DNA from: Triatoma infestans
Lineage: Eukaryota > Arthropoda > Insecta > Hemiptera > Reduviidae
DNA length: 64,000 bases
Direction of reading: 5' to 3'
Assembly: GCA_011037195.1 (NCBI GenBank)
Contig: JAAEAF010002318.1
Span: 59,360-123,359 of the forward strand
Every line of letters begins with the position of its first letter. Position 1 is the stretch's first letter. Shown piece by piece: positions 10,053 to 21,095 of this stretch. Below the pieces are notes generated by a model. The model was not told the origin of the DNA, ran no database searches, and saw only the letters and a list, made by a program, of their open reading frames with translations. Made by a program: the position numbers and the translations under genes.

Positions 10053-11326
10053 TTAACCCTGCAGTAGGCGCGGTGATTTTAGTTCAATCAATAGACGCGG
10101 TTATCTGAACGCTAAACTCTGCGTATCTACTCAAGCTGGAAGTACTGTTAATTTTGATGTTACGTCTGGTGTGCTTCAGGGAGAACCTTTATCACCGTTG
10201 TTATTGAACTTATACATAAGTGATATAGTCCAGTTTTTTTAATCCCAGGGCGCCTCCTTTTTTCCAATTAACAAAAATAGGAAAAATATTCTTCTGTCTT
10301 ATGCAGATGATATAGGGTTATTTGCAAGTTCCGTACCTGATGTAATTGAAAAACTTATAATTTTGGAAAGATATTGCAACGAAAATTCCCTGTATGTTAA
10401 TTCCTCTAAAACTAAAATTGTTTACTTGTCCAAGAGTACACGACCAAAAAAGTATCGGGGAGTGTCTTTTGCTGGTGATCCGATAGAAATAGTAAACTCC
10501 GTGAATTATTTAGGATTGCCTCTCAGTTCAACGGGTAAGTTTTTTCAGGCTTGTAAATATTTCACCGCAAAAGCTAATATGGCAATAACCCGCGTGCATA
10601 AACTTTTGGTAAAGTCTCGTACTTCAGACACAAAAGTTAGAGATAAATTACTAAATGCTTTAATCACGTCTACTTTGCTATACGCCGGAGAATTGTGGGC
10701 ATTTAACTACCATAATGAAATTGAAAAAATTCAGTTGAAATTCATTAAACGAATATGTAATATCAGTAAATTTACACCAAACAGTTTTGTACGCCTGGAA
10801 TATGGACTTGTCCCTTTAAAGGCTAAAATATTTAAAAGTATAGTAACCCTTGTTATAAATATACTTGGGATGCCCTCACCACGCCTTCCTCGCATCTGTT
10901 TTGACGCTTTACTATGTAGAGAAACTCTTCCGTTTAATGACATTAAATACAACTGGGTCACTCAGTTTAAATCAATTTTAAGTTCCATAGGTGCTTTAGA
11001 AGATTTTTCTCAGGGAGACCCCGTTATTCTCAAATCACAAATTAAAAATTTGGAAAAAAAAAATTCGAAACGACTGTTTATCTAAAGATATCGAATATGT
11101 AACGGATCGATGTAGATATAACACTTTGTACCGTCACATAATCAGTTTGGGCATTGATGAAGAGCATTTAGGTTGGCTTGTTTTTATCCAAAAAATTCGT
11201 TTGATATCCCAGCTTAGATTGGCAAAGCTGAGTAAGTCTATTATTTACTTCAACTCCTGCACCTATGTTTTTGACAGCATCAATATATGCACCTTATGTA
11301 AAAACAACGTTCCAGATTCCTTACTC

Positions 11327-11567
11327 AGGGAAGGGATTAGCTCAGTGGTAGCGCGCTGGACTAGCAACGCGGAGATCACGGGTTCGAATCCAGCCGTGCT
11401 GCCCTTAGATTTTCTCTTCCTAGGAGCCCCTTACAGCTCACTGTCCGGTGATGGACAGTGTTGTCTGTAACGGGAGAACACTGTCCGGAGGCCGGCAGTG
11501 CACTGAGAAGGTCCGGGCGCAAATAACCACAGATGTTGAGACGCCTTAAATTAGAAAAAAAAAAAAA
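11327..11567 (+). mobile_element. tRNA-derived SINE
   Basis: 241 bp flanked by the 12-bp TSD GATTCCTTACTC (11,315-11,326 and 11,568-11,579). The head is tRNA-like with pol III boxes, the body holds a CACTGTCCGG repeat pair, and the element ends in about 13 A. The tail 'GGGCGCAAATAACCAC...GAGACGCC' resembles tails of insect tRNA-SINEs as I recall them. It splits the LINE RT reading frame. Confidence 0.88.
11333..11404 (+). promoter_or_regulatory. tRNA-like head with internal pol III promoter
   Basis: Box A-like TAGCTCAGTGGTAGCGC (11,338-11,354) and box B GGGTTCGAATCC (11,380-11,391) lie at tRNA spacing. GGGATTA opens an acceptor-like stem. It is part of the SINE rather than a free tRNA gene: no terminator follows and the arms pair poorly. 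Confidence 0.8.
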
Positions 11568-12294
11568 GATTCCTTACTCCACTTCCTTCTCTCTTGCCCA
11601 GTCTTCGAACCTTCCAGATCAAACATATTAAATAACTTTATATTAACAGACTTCCCTGACTCTAATAATTATGTAAACCTCTTAACCATTAAAACTGTGC
11701 ATCAAATCAACGCTATATATGATTATGTAATTTATCGTTAAGAATAAGAAGTTTTTTACTAAATGAGTGGTAATTTTTATTTTTTTCTTCTTATTAATTT
11801 CAGATATATATGGTTTTGTTCTATTCTCTATGTGTAATAGAAATTAGAATTAAACTAATAATATTTTGTAAAAAAAACAGCAACGATGCGTTGTTAGAAA
11901 AAAGGGAAGAAATTGTTCTTACAGGATATAGTTACACTTCTACAAACCTATATTTAGAAATTTGTATTTTATATATTAAGTACATTTTTGTGTAGTTCTA
12001 TTTTACATTGTCAAACTCCATGCTAAGGGGAAACCCCAAAAGCATTATGTTATAAAATAAAAAAATAAAAAAAAAAATAGGCGCGGTTATCTGACAGATA
12101 CTTTTTTTATAAAATAAAAAATATAGATTAACGGATGGAACTGAGGGAGTATTGATTTATTTCCTTCACTTTGTTTAATTTAATAAAAAAAAAGTAATAA
12201 AAAATAGTTATGAACTTTATAAAATACATGTATTAAAAATAAACAAAGAAAGATAAAGCATACAAAATAAACATTGATTTTTACAACATACATG

Positions 12295-12520
12295 TCATTC
12301 TTCCTCACTTTTATTCGAAATGGAAGAACATTCAGTTTTGCATATAATTCCACAGTGTTGTAGCCATAATGGTGTATTACACAGACGACAATAATATTTC
12401 GTCACTCTTTTGGGTTTTTTTGATTTGCAAGGTTCACATAACTTTCTTTTCGGTGGACGTTTTGCCACTTCAGTAGTAGAAACAGATGGTGAAGGCAATT
12501 GCATCCAGCTTTCCGGATAT
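12295..12520 (-). pseudogene. piggyBac transposase, C-terminal Cys-rich exon part
   Basis: Encodes the tail of the piggyBac transposase: a basic RPPKRKLCEPCKSKKPKR stretch, then a finger with C-x2-C, C-x2-C and a later C-H pair (YYCRLCNTPLWLQHCG), and an acidic end (NKSEEE). The LOA-type LINE separates it from the rest of the gene. Its right edge is one copy of the 27-bp LINE target duplication. Confidence 0.8.
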
Positions 12521-12559
12521 TATTATTATTATTATTATCCTATCTCGGGTGGGCCATGT

Positions 12560-15500
12560 CCCGGCACTGCAGCCAACAGAGGCTTATTGTGCCTCCCCCG
12601 ATGGTTCCTAGTAGAGAAACCCTCCCTCCTTAAGGAGTTTCAGGGCCTTCATCACCAGGTCGTTTTGAGCTACTATCTTCTCAGGTTGCAAAGTACCGAA
12701 GGTTTCATACCTCAATCTGATTATTGCTAAGCAATCGAACCACAGGTGGGAGGCCGTTTCCTCCTCTTCCTGACATAGTCTGCACAAGGGTTCCGCTCGA
12801 ATGAGTCCTACCTTGTACAGTTGTTTCCTGAACCTGCCATGACCCGTAAACAGTCCCGTCACCAGAGAAATCTGGCTCCTACTCAGACCAAGGGTCATTC
12901 GGGTTCTTCGTTTGCACAGTCCTGCATCATCCTTTTACTGTGTATTGCACCCGGGCTTCTCCTCCAGAGCTCTTCATGCTTACTGCGACCCCACTCTCTA
13001 ATCGCACGAATTGCTCCGCCAGTTATTCCGGACCGGCTCTGGACCAATGAACGGAGTGTTAGCCCCGTTCCTGGCCAGTTGATTAGCTGTCTCATTACCC
13101 TCAACCCCTGCATGTCCAGGCACCCACAACAGCTGCACTTTGTTGTGCCTGGAGAGTCTCGACAATGCCTCTCGACTTCCTTAACCAGGGATGAGATAGT
13201 TCTGTGAGCTTCTAAGGCTTTCAGTGCAGCCTGACTGTCCGAGCAAATGCGTATGACCTTGCTCTACGCAGGTTCTCCTCGGCACAGACCTTAATAGCAA
13301 ACACTTCAGCCTGGAATATAGTGGAATACCTGCCCAGCCGCCTCTCAATAGATACCTCTGGGCCCATTCCATACACTCCCGCTCCAGTCCCGCACTCCAT
13401 CCTAGAGCCATCTGTAAACCACAGAGGCCCTGTCCGATAGAGTTTTTCCCACCCCTTGGACCATTCCGCCCTAGAACCTAGGAACACCCGAAATGGAACC
13501 TCGAAGTTGTATGTTGGACACATGCTATCCTGGGCCATGTCTGTCACAGGGCCTGGGTTAACCTTTAGCAATATGTCCAAATGTTTGGCTAAGGAGCCGC
13601 ACTGCCTCCAAAGACCATTTTTGCGCAATCTATGTGCACTGGCCCTCGCCTCCGCTTGCACTAACAAGTGCAGCGGTGCCAAGCCCAGCAGCACCTCCAG
13701 CGCAGATGTCGGAGCACTTCTAAAGGCGCCCGTAATGAGGAGGCACCCCAGCCTCTGTACTCCACTGAGGCATCTCTTGGCTGTCTCCTGTTCCGTCTTA
13801 GGCCACCATACCACCGCGCCATAAGTTATGACCGGTATAATGGCCCGAGTATATATCCAGTGGGTCATCCTTGGAGTTAACCCCCATGACTTCCCACAGG
13901 CCCTTGTAGCACAGCATAGCGACTTTTTAGCTTTCTGCACTATAAATTCTAGATGTGCGTTCCATGTGAGCCTGGTATCTAGGATAACCCCCAGATACTT
14001 GACTCTATCCGACACATCCAGTATCTTCCCGAAGAAGGACATTGCCTTATATACCTCAATATCCCTCCTCCTAGTAAACGGTACAAGAGTGGTTTTCTGT
14101 GGATTTACCCCAAGGTCCACTCTACTGCACCATTGTTCTATGCGCCTAAGCGCCTCTTGTAGGAGCTCCCTGACTGTAGATTCGTGCCTGCCTCTGGCTA
14201 CCACCACTATATCATCAGCGTAGCCCAGCACGGAACATCCAGTACCACTAAGCTCCTCCAACAGTTCATCCACAACCATGCACCACAGAAGCGGGGATAA
14301 AACCCCACCCTGCGGGCAGCCCCTTGTGGGCGCAATCTCTAGCGAAGCTTCACATAGGCTTGCTATAATCCTCCGAGTTTTAAGCACACTGTCGATCCAT
14401 CTAACGATGGGTCTACTGACACCGCGCCTTTCTAACGCCTGAGTAATAAGGCAGAAGGTCGTGTTGCTGAACGCACACTCAATGTCCAAGAACACACCCG
14501 CCGCTGTTTCCCTGCCATGTACCGACACCTCCAGTTCTCCAACAAGAGAATAGAGAGCCGACTCACAGGATTTCCCCGACTGGTAGGCATGCGGTGCGGG
14601 GTGCAGAGGATATCGTCCCAGCACCACCTCTCTAATTTGCAGGTCCACCAGTTTTTCCAGAACATTCAACATAAATAAGGAAAGACTGATCGGTCTATAT
14701 GCCTTAGCCTGGGAGTGCGTTCTTTGCCCAGGCTTCGGTATAAATAGTACTCTTACAGACCTCCATGTTCTAGGAACGTGGTTGAGAGCCAAACATGCTC
14801 TCATCAGCCTGCATAGTATAGGAGTAAGAGTTTCCCCGTCCTTCTGTAACAAGGCAGGGAATATTCCGTCAGGTCCTGGTGACTTAAATGGTTTAAAGTG
14901 GTTAATTGCCCACTTTACCTTATTGTAAGTGACGCAGCTTTTGGCTACAGACCAGTCCCCCGCCGAAGGCCGAGATCCCCCAAGTCCTCATCTGCCCTTC
15001 TCGCTAGCGTCACCTGTGAGTCCGGAAAGTGCGTCTGGATCAATAGCTCCAGAGTGTCTCTTTCGGACTCCGTAAAGTCACCATCCGGTTTCCTGATAGT
15101 TCCGATTGGATTAACCGGCACCTTAGATAATATCTTGTGGAGCTTAGCCCCTTCCGAGGTCGATTCGACCTCTTCACATAGCTCTCTCCACGAGTCCCTT
15201 TTGGCTTTCCTAATGGCCATATTGTAAGAGGTAAGGGTTCTGCGGTACTCCTCCCACAAGCCTCTCCTCTTCGCTGCATTAAACATCTTCCTTGCCTTAG
15301 CACGGAGGCTGGCCAGCTGATTATTCCACCAGCTGACCTTCCTAGAGGATGACCTCACAACCTCCGCGCAGTTCTCCTGGTATGCATCAAGGATAACCTT
15401 CTGCAGTTGATCTGCCGCATCCTCGATGTCATTACCAGTTGCATAGGTCTGTTTAATGTTTTTAATGTTGAGGTCCAAGTCCTGTCGATACGATTCCCAG

Positions 15501-16269
15501 TCTGTACGCCTAGGATTCCTGTAGCTCCACAGTTGGCCACAGTCAGAAAGGAGGTCAAACCTTATGTACATGTGGTCCGACAGTGAGGGTTCCTTAGACA
15601 CATGCCAGTTTCTTACCAAGGTCGACATAAAATTAGTAGCGATGGTTAGATCGATCACCTCTCTGCGCCTAACGTTAAAGAAGGTGGGTTCTTCACCCTC
15701 GTTTATCAAGCATAAGTTATTAGCTAAGATAAATTCCAAGAGCGACTTACCTCTCTGATTGGTTCCTGTGCTGCCCCACACCTCGTTATGGGCGTTGGCA
15801 TCACATCCGATCAGTAGTACCAGTCCACCATCCTTGCAGAAGGCTACCAGCTTGTATACTTCTTCTGAAGGTGGTGGCTCTATTGAGTCGTATGGAAGGT
15901 AGGCCGACGCACAGACAAAGTCCTTGAAGCCGCCTCCCATCGTAGTCTCACCTTAGCCGCCGTCAGATCTCTGTAACAGAAGTCATTCAGCAGCAAAAAG
16001 GTAACATCTTTCCTAATATACATACATGTTCTAGGATTTTCCAGGCTACGATTATAGACAATCTTACCTGCAGGTTCTCCCAGCCCCGCTATTCTTCCAC
16101 GGACCAGCCAGGGTTCCTGGATCAGGGCTAAGGCGATGTCTTCCTTCATGAGGTAGTTTGATAGCGCTGCTGACGCACCTCTACTGTGATGGAGATTCAC
16201 CTGAACGGCTCTCCATCGGTTCTTGAGGTTCGTCTCCCTCTCAGCTATCATCTTTCGCTTTCGCGACAA
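12560..16269 (-). pseudogene. LOA/I-type ORF2: endonuclease, RT, RNase H
   Basis: Order on the minus strand. Endonuclease: 16,269-15,880 (QVNLHHSRGAS, LALIQEPWL) and, after a frame change, 15,940-14,945 (LIGCDANAHNEVWGS, EVIDLTIATN, SLSDHMYIRF). RT: 14,852-13,221, with AYRPISLSLFMLNVLEKLV, GCPQGGVLSPLLW (about residues 178-190 of that segment) and GYADDIVVVA (about 210-219). RNase H: WFTDGSRMECGTG (Asp about 481) and QAEVFAI (Glu about 516). A frame change near 13,250 leads to the rest, ending with LCRLCQEEEETASHLWFDC (12,898-12,608). At least three frame changes make it non-functional. RNase H favours LOA or I over R1. Confidence 0.88.
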
Positions 16270-16837
16270 TCCAGAACTTCACCACGTCCATCCCGAGAAA
16301 AGCCTCGAAGTTGGACTTTCTAAGGTGTTCCAGAACTTCCTCAGGAATCTCAAACACCAGGGTTTGCCCCCTGGCTTCCACCTTCCTGTTGATCATTCTC
16401 CACTCTGAGGTATCCAAACCTGCATTCTGCGAATGCAGCTTTTCCAGCACCTCAGTTGGGGACGCCTTCCTCAGGGCACCTGCCACCCACACCGACACCT
16501 TGGCAGTCCTGAGGATCTCTTTGGCCAGACGAGTCCGCAGCTCCAATTTCTCCCCTACACGGAGAGTTGGGGTCACTGCCTCCAACCAATCCCGCGTTGC
16601 CTCATTGCCACAATTGACAATGAGGGCGCCTCTGGATTGATAGCAGCCGAATTGCGGACCGTCCTCGCCAATTATTCTAGCGACCACCTCGGCCTGTATC
16701 CCTTCCACTTGACCTTCCGTCAATTGGACCTGGGGATAATTCACCGGGATAATCGCCATGCGAATATTACTAAGGGCATCTCTGAAGGAAGCCACAGCCG
16801 TTTCCTCAGAGCCCTTAGTGAGGGCAATTGCCGTGAT
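16241..16837 (-). pseudogene. LINE ORF1 C-terminal part (DUF4780-like)
   Basis: About 195 residues, 5' truncated at the insertion point and fused in frame to piggyBac sequence upstream. A VSVWVAGALRKASPTEVLEK block and a GQTLVFEIPEEVLEHLRKS block look like the DUF4780-type domain in ORF1 of some insect LINEs; that assignment is from memory of the family. It ends overlapping the start of ORF2 (16,269), the usual compact arrangement. Confidence 0.55.
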
Positions 16838-16864
16838 GGCAATTGCATCCAGCTTTCCGGATAT

Positions 16865-17667
16865 AGATTTTGGTAAACCTGTGTTATGAGATTGCTGGCG
16901 CTGGAGATGTTCTTTCAGCAGCTCTTCAGCAAGATTTCGCAAGAAAGCTCTTCAACTGCTCGTCTGATTTCCATTTCCCAAATAAATTATCTGAGTATTT
17001 ATTCCAGCGATGTTTAAAATAGAAATAGTATACAACCATAGGCAACGTTTGGTTGATCTGGCAACATTATATGTTGCACACATTTGGTCCAACACATCAA
17101 CATCTGCTTTCGTATTGTTGTAGAAAGAATTATTTGGGTTTTTTTCTGGTCACCAGTTGAGTTGTCTATTTCATCATCTGTATGAAGACTAGAAATCAAT
17201 AGAACTTTTCTATCTTTTTTGGGAATATATGAAACAAGTGTTCCTTCTTTTCTAAAACCAAATAGTGATGTAAACATTTCACGGTTTTTCGTTATTTTGA
17301 AGCAAGTGGGAACCTGAGGTTTATTATTTTTAAGTGTTCCTACCAAAGAGAGTTTCATATCTTTTAAGTCTGATATTAATGAATAATCGCCGAACCAATT
17401 ATCGACGGTAATATTTCTCCCAGTGCCTCGGAGTGGAGTTACCAGTCTTTTTACTACGTCCACTGGTTTGTTGCTCACGCAGTAAGGTCCCTCAGGTTGT
17501 TTTCCTGCGTATATTTCTAGGTTATAAGCATAAAATAACCTAGCATCAACTACTGCGTATATTTTTATGCCATATCTCGCAGGTTTTTTTGGCATATATT
17601 GCCGAAAACTACATTTTCCTCGAAAGGATTCTAGTTTTTCGTCCAGCGTCACATTCTCTCCTACTAT
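16865..17667 (-). pseudogene. piggyBac transposase, catalytic middle part
   Basis: The minus strand starts at ENVTLDEKLESFRGKCSF with the first catalytic Asp, then KKPARYGIKIYAVVDARLFY, and NITVDNWFGDYSLI with the second Asp. Around 17,120-17,080 the frame changes and a VLDQMC-type segment holds the third Asp region. It ends near 16,865 with ...QQSHNTGLPKSISG, directly at the LOA target duplication. Joined with 18,539-19,325 and 12,295-12,520 it is a typical piggyBac protein of about 570-600 residues. Confidence 0.85.
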
Positions 17668-17670
17668 ATA

Positions 17671-18531
17671 TATATTTTTTTTTTTAAAGGTGCAAAACAT
17701 CTAAGGTTCCATTCGCACCTGATATTTATCCTTAATTGACACTATACTGGCTATACATATCAATACAATGCCCTAGTCATAACTACATTGCGCCCTATAT
17801 ATCTATGCTATCTAAGTACTATATAAATTTAAGAAGGACGGTACCGAACTATCCTGGAAACTCTTGATTACCTCAACCTAAATTAAAATCAAACTACACA
17901 TTCGTATCAATAGTTTCAACTCACTAAGACATCCCAATAAATACACTCATACGTATTAGACATTCACTCCAATAAATACAAGCAGCTCAATAGATACACT
18001 CAAGTTAAAAAAAAAAAAACGTTCATCCTAATAAATACATGCATCCCAATAAATACGGTCATACCAATCCAATAAATACAAGCATACTTCTCTTGCGCAC
18101 AATTAAAATATTGTGATGGAGTACTCGATATTCCTCCATCACATCAAATACTTAACCTAAAACTATAATAAAATCTATTTAAAGCACATTCACACGATTA
18201 TTCACACTCGTGCCGGGTTGCCAATCCCGACACAGACCCAACCCACCGAAAAACAGTGGCTCCCAAGAAAAGCGAGGAAGACTTCCCCGGACAAGGAAGA
18301 CCTCAAATTTGCCACCCCTGCCCCGGGATTGACACCCCGCCACATTCATACACTACATTCATAAACTCACGTTCTCACAGCCTGTACCTACATCTAACTC
18401 ACTTTATCTTTGATCCTACTATTTACTTAAAAAAACCTAAATCTGCCTACCTACCCTAGTATAGTGTCATATTAAATCAAATAAATTTATATCTTTAAGG
18501 TATTGTAATGTTTTCCCTATACTGCCTTCAT
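17671..18531 (-). mobile_element. A-tailed retro-insert of unknown family
   Basis: Interrupts piggyBac coding between ..QSNY and I-V-G-E-N-V. A 7-bp direct repeat CTATATA (17,664-17,670 and 18,532-18,538) flanks it, and on the minus strand it ends in a run of 11 A (17,685-17,675) after CCTTT. It holds no clear ORF. A GC-richer block at 18,210-18,345 could be the 3'UTR of a LINE or a processed transcript. Removing it restores the piggyBac frame, which supports the boundaries. Confidence 0.7.
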
Positions 18532-18538
18532 CTATATA

Positions 18539-19325
18539 ATTTGATTGGCAGTTTTGTACAAAGTGACCAAAAATTTCTCTAACGGCTGCAAGACGGTCTT
18601 GTGACTTCCTTTCTTCCCTAGTTTGGTAGTCATCGAATCGAAGACATCTTATTAGAAATCTGAATCTTTTAAGCCCCATAGTTAGTCTAAATTTTTCTAC
18701 ACCGTTACCATTGCAATCCCATAATTCTACCAAATTCAAATGATTAGCTTTATATACTCTTGCTAAATAAAGAATACCGATAAATGCCTTAATTTCTATT
18801 AAGTCGGTCAGCCTAGCGTCTCTTGATCTTTGGTACCACTGTTGAACTTTGAGAATATATTGATTTGTAAACTGCACTATCGTACTTAAAATAAAATCAT
18901 CCAACAGACAATTCCATGTTGAAAAAATGTCATCTAAATTCTTTGCCCTCCCCTTTACTTACACCTGGCTAATGGATAATAATATTTTGAGGTGCTCTTT
19001 TTCTTGCAGATGTTGGAGGTTTTTTGAGCCACTTCCATGATTCTATAACTTTGCCATTCCTTTTTTGTTCAGCGAGGTAATATTCATTATCTTCTTTGCT
19101 AGCGCTACTCAAATTCTCATTGTTTTCTTCGCCACGCTCAAATTCTTGTACTTCATCTGCATTATCATTAATTTCTAAATTAGCGTAGCCCTCCGAAGCA
19201 TCAGCGACGGTTTCTTCTCCACTCTGTACATCAGATGAATCGTCAGTATGTTTATCGAACAGAAGCCTATGGATTTCAGCCACGTCTTCTTCACGATCAA
19301 GCCGGAATTTCCTTGATTTGTTCAT
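18539..19325 (-). pseudogene. piggyBac transposase, N-terminal part
   Basis: Begins at ATG 19,325 with a basic start (MNKSRKFRLDREEDV), then an acidic linker rich in Asp/Glu/Asn. A frame change near 18,960 leads to LDDIFSTWNCLLDDFILSTIVQ..TN and a LIEIKAFIGILYLARVYK block, the conserved N-terminal half of the DDE_Tnp_1_7 domain. It ends at the A-tailed insert. The start fits because an acidic leader followed by this block is usual for the family. Confidence 0.85.
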
Positions 19326-19599
19326 GTTATTTAGTTGTAAAAAAAAGTTAATCCTTAAATGGGCGCGGGTATCTACCAGATAATGCTTATGTAAGTTTCA
19401 TAAATAAAACGAAATAATGAAAAGGAATATGTAAAGATAGTAAAATGTGTCAGTCTATAAAAAAAAAATAATGTATTCTTACTAAATAATAAAATAACAT
19501 TACTTACGAGAATAGGCGCGGTTATCTGTAAGATAATTATTTATTTAATGTTTAATTATTTGCTGTTTCTTCGATTTACTTTATAACTGGTTATTTTAA
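19326..19599. other. piggyBac 5' noncoding region with subterminal repeats
   Basis: Holds two copies of the subterminal motif (GGGCGCGGGTATCTACCAGATA at about 19,361, written here with one-base uncertainty, and AGGCGCGGTTATCTGTAAGATA at about 19,512). Such repeats near piggyBac ends are candidate transposase binding sites. No gene. Confidence 0.55.
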
Positions 19600-19647
19600 A
19601 TAAATTGAACCATTTTCAACAGCCATCAATTTTTATTTAATAATCTT

Positions 19648-19685
19648 CCAACGTTTCATGCACTCTACGTGCCATTATCAAGGAA
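19648..19685 (-). ncRNA. Degenerate hammerhead-like motif
   Basis: Minus strand TTGATAA box, GGCAC...GTGCAT stem, GAAA, CGTT. Same layout as 760-795. Confidence 0.35.
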
Positions 19686-20432
19686 TAACAATTCTAGTGT
19701 ACATTCTGAAATTTTTTTTAAAACCATATTATACATTTATTTTAAATTTTAATATTGTGCAACATTACTATTATATAGTCCACTAAATAATTACCTTGTT
19801 AAACATTTAATGGTATTTTACTGTATCTATGTTGAGAGGCTTCGTCCATTTAGATTTAATTATTTTTTCTGTTTTATTCTTTTTATTTATATGCTGTGTA
19901 TGTATCACCTAAAAAGTGTTGTCAATAATATATTTCTTATTTAGAAATATTGATGTTAATAGTATGATTCGCCTCAATTAGTATGATGAGCACCACGTGG
20001 TTTTTGTTATAGAAAGGAATTTATTTTACTGTATTAGTTATAATGTAGTTGTATTCATATTTTTCATGGCCTGTAGACAGGAATATATAGCTTATTAGTT
20101 TATATTTTGGTTAATTATGTATAAAAATTAAATATTAAGAGACTTACTGTGTTAGTACTGACACCTTGCTTATGGCAGCTCACGTGGTGGACTGGGCTGG
20201 GGTGAACCCTGTTCTATTATCAGATGATTATGTGTTCGGTTTTTTGGTAAAATTTTTTATTTTTGAATGTGGAATATTTCACTATTTAATTGTTATATGT
20301 ATTATTATTGTTATGCTAAAAAGTTGTATTGTAATATATTTTTTTTTAATATTTATTTATATATATTTTTTAAAACAAGGATTTGAATTTGATGAGTGTC
20401 ATATGTATGCGTGGAGGTTATATGTTACCAGG

Positions 20433-20702
20433 TTAACTGTTATTGTTTGTTATATTAGTGAAATGTTTTATTAATTTGAATATATTATCATACATCAATA
20501 CTTGAGAACAGTCTTTCCTATCGTTAATTAAATTGTTTAAATTGATCGCTATATGTATAGCTTCCAACAATTTTCTTTTATTTGTGTTCTTTTCTTTGTC
20601 AAGTATTGATGGGTTGCTAAAGTCAAAATTATGATTAGTTAGTCTATAATGCTTCATTAACGATGTTTCAGTTTGAGATTTACTGGAAAGAGATTTCTTC
20701 AC
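20433..20702 (-). pseudogene. Penelope-like endonuclease C-terminal fragment
   Basis: 89 residues with HYRLTNHNFDFSNPSILD, KEKNTNKRKLLEAIHIAINL and a CSQVLMYDNIFKLIKHF end. These match the region after the GIY-YIG core in the copy at 22,495-22,866. The upstream core and RT are absent. A hydrophobic plus-strand frame overlapping at 20,166-20,474 is an AT-rich shadow. Confidence 0.65.
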
Positions 20703-20864
20703 TGCAGCTCACTTTACGCGGATAATTCTTGATTTGAAATGAAGGTTATTATAGGTTAGGAAGATAGAAGGGCGGAAAATTTCATGAAACGAACCGCCTT
20801 CTCAATCGAAATAAAAGTAATGCCTAGGTATCTGTCAGAACCTCCGCGCCTATTGCACGGTTAA

Positions 20865-21095
20865 ATTGAGAACCTAACGGAAAAGCCTGGATTTATCAAC
20901 TTCATTTTGTAGACCCAAAATATTTCTACACACTTCTCTAATTGCACCTTCATAATTACTATTCTCAGGAATACCCCTGAATATTAGATTATTTCTTTTA
21001 CTTTTATTTTCCAAATCAATAATTTTTTCTTTCAACTGTTTATTTTCTACTTTAATAGCTGATAATTCTACTTTCATATCATCATGCTTAACCAT
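20865..21095 (-). pseudogene. LINE ORF1, N-terminal coiled coil and RRM start, cut by piggyBac
   Basis: From ATG 21,095: a short coiled coil (VELSAIKVENKQLKEKIIDL), then NNLIFRGIPENSNYEGAIRE and VCRNILGLQNEVD, the start of the L1-type ORF1 RRM. A TAG follows at about 20,874, just before the TTAA. The matching C-terminal part lies at 9,940-10,052 beyond the piggyBac. The protein would bind RNA in a retrotransposon particle. Confidence 0.7.

Larger units (their letters stand above)
10125..11741 (+). pseudogene. LINE reverse transcriptase (C-terminal two thirds), split by a SINE
   Basis: Coding starts inside the RT palm: GVLQGEPLSPLLLNLYISD (about 10,165-10,220), a stop near 10,240, then LLSYADDIGLFAS with the YADD catalytic box (about 10,295-10,330). 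The longest clean stretch is 10,363-11,085, with KTKIVYLSKS, NSVNYLGLPLSSTGKF and a C-terminal region. A frame change near 11,065 leads to an 11,126-11,314 segment ending CTLCKNN, where the SINE enters. After the SINE the frame resumes (HFLLSCPVFEPSR) to a stop near 11,741, giving a split C-C-H-C motif. The clade is uncertain; CR1/R2-like features are mixed. Confidence 0.8.
10109..12075 (+). mobile_element. 5'-truncated LINE inside the piggyBac end
   Basis: A 19-bp TSD with one mismatch (10,090-10,108 and 12,076-12,094) is a copy of piggyBac subterminal sequence. The element ends in an A-rich tail (about 12,045-12,075). It contains the RT coding region described separately and is itself split by a SINE. 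Confidence 0.85.
12521..16837 (-). mobile_element. LOA/I-type non-LTR retrotransposon, 5' truncated
   Basis: A 27-bp perfect TSD (12,494-12,520 and 16,838-16,864) is duplicated piggyBac transposase sequence. The 3' end is an (ATT)n run on the plus strand at 12,518-12,538, i.e. a (TAA)n tail as in I/LOA elements. Inside are an ORF1 remnant and an ORF2 with endonuclease, RT, RNase H and a C-terminal CCHC finger. The sequence is clearly more GC-rich than its host. Confidence 0.88.
19600..20705 (-). mobile_element. Penelope-like element fragment inside piggyBac
   Basis: A minus-strand GIY-YIG tail (20,702-20,433) is followed by a noncoding tail resembling 700-1170, with a hammerhead-like motif at 19,648-19,685. 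A subterminal piggyBac motif lies on each side (19,512 and 20,827), so the PLE entered the 5' noncoding part of the piggyBac. Exact ends and a TSD could not be fixed. Confidence 0.6.
10053..20864 (-). mobile_element. piggyBac-like transposon with nested insertions, TTAA-flanked
   Basis: TTAA lies at 10,053-10,056 and 20,861-20,864. Inside each, terminal repeats match 15 of 17: CCCTGCAGTAGGCGCGG (10,057-10,073) and, reversed, CCGTGCAATAGGCGCGG (20,860-20,844). Subterminal copies of a 'TAGGCGCGG..TATCTG' motif recur at about 10,091, 12,077, 19,361, 19,512 and 20,827. The transposase is on the minus strand in pieces (19,325 to 12,295). Four later insertions account for most of the 10.8 kb: a LINE (10,109-12,075), a LOA-like LINE (12,521-16,837), an A-tailed insert (17,671-18,531) and a PLE (about 19,600-20,705). 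Confidence 0.88.

Noticed and set aside
11333..11404. Free tRNA gene
   Set aside because: Boxes A and B are good, but the segment is the head of a 241-bp A-tailed SINE with a 12-bp TSD, arms pair poorly and there is no T-run terminator.
20166..20474. Membrane protein on the plus strand
   Set aside because: The hydrophobic frame is antisense to PLE tail sequence and reflects AT-rich composition.
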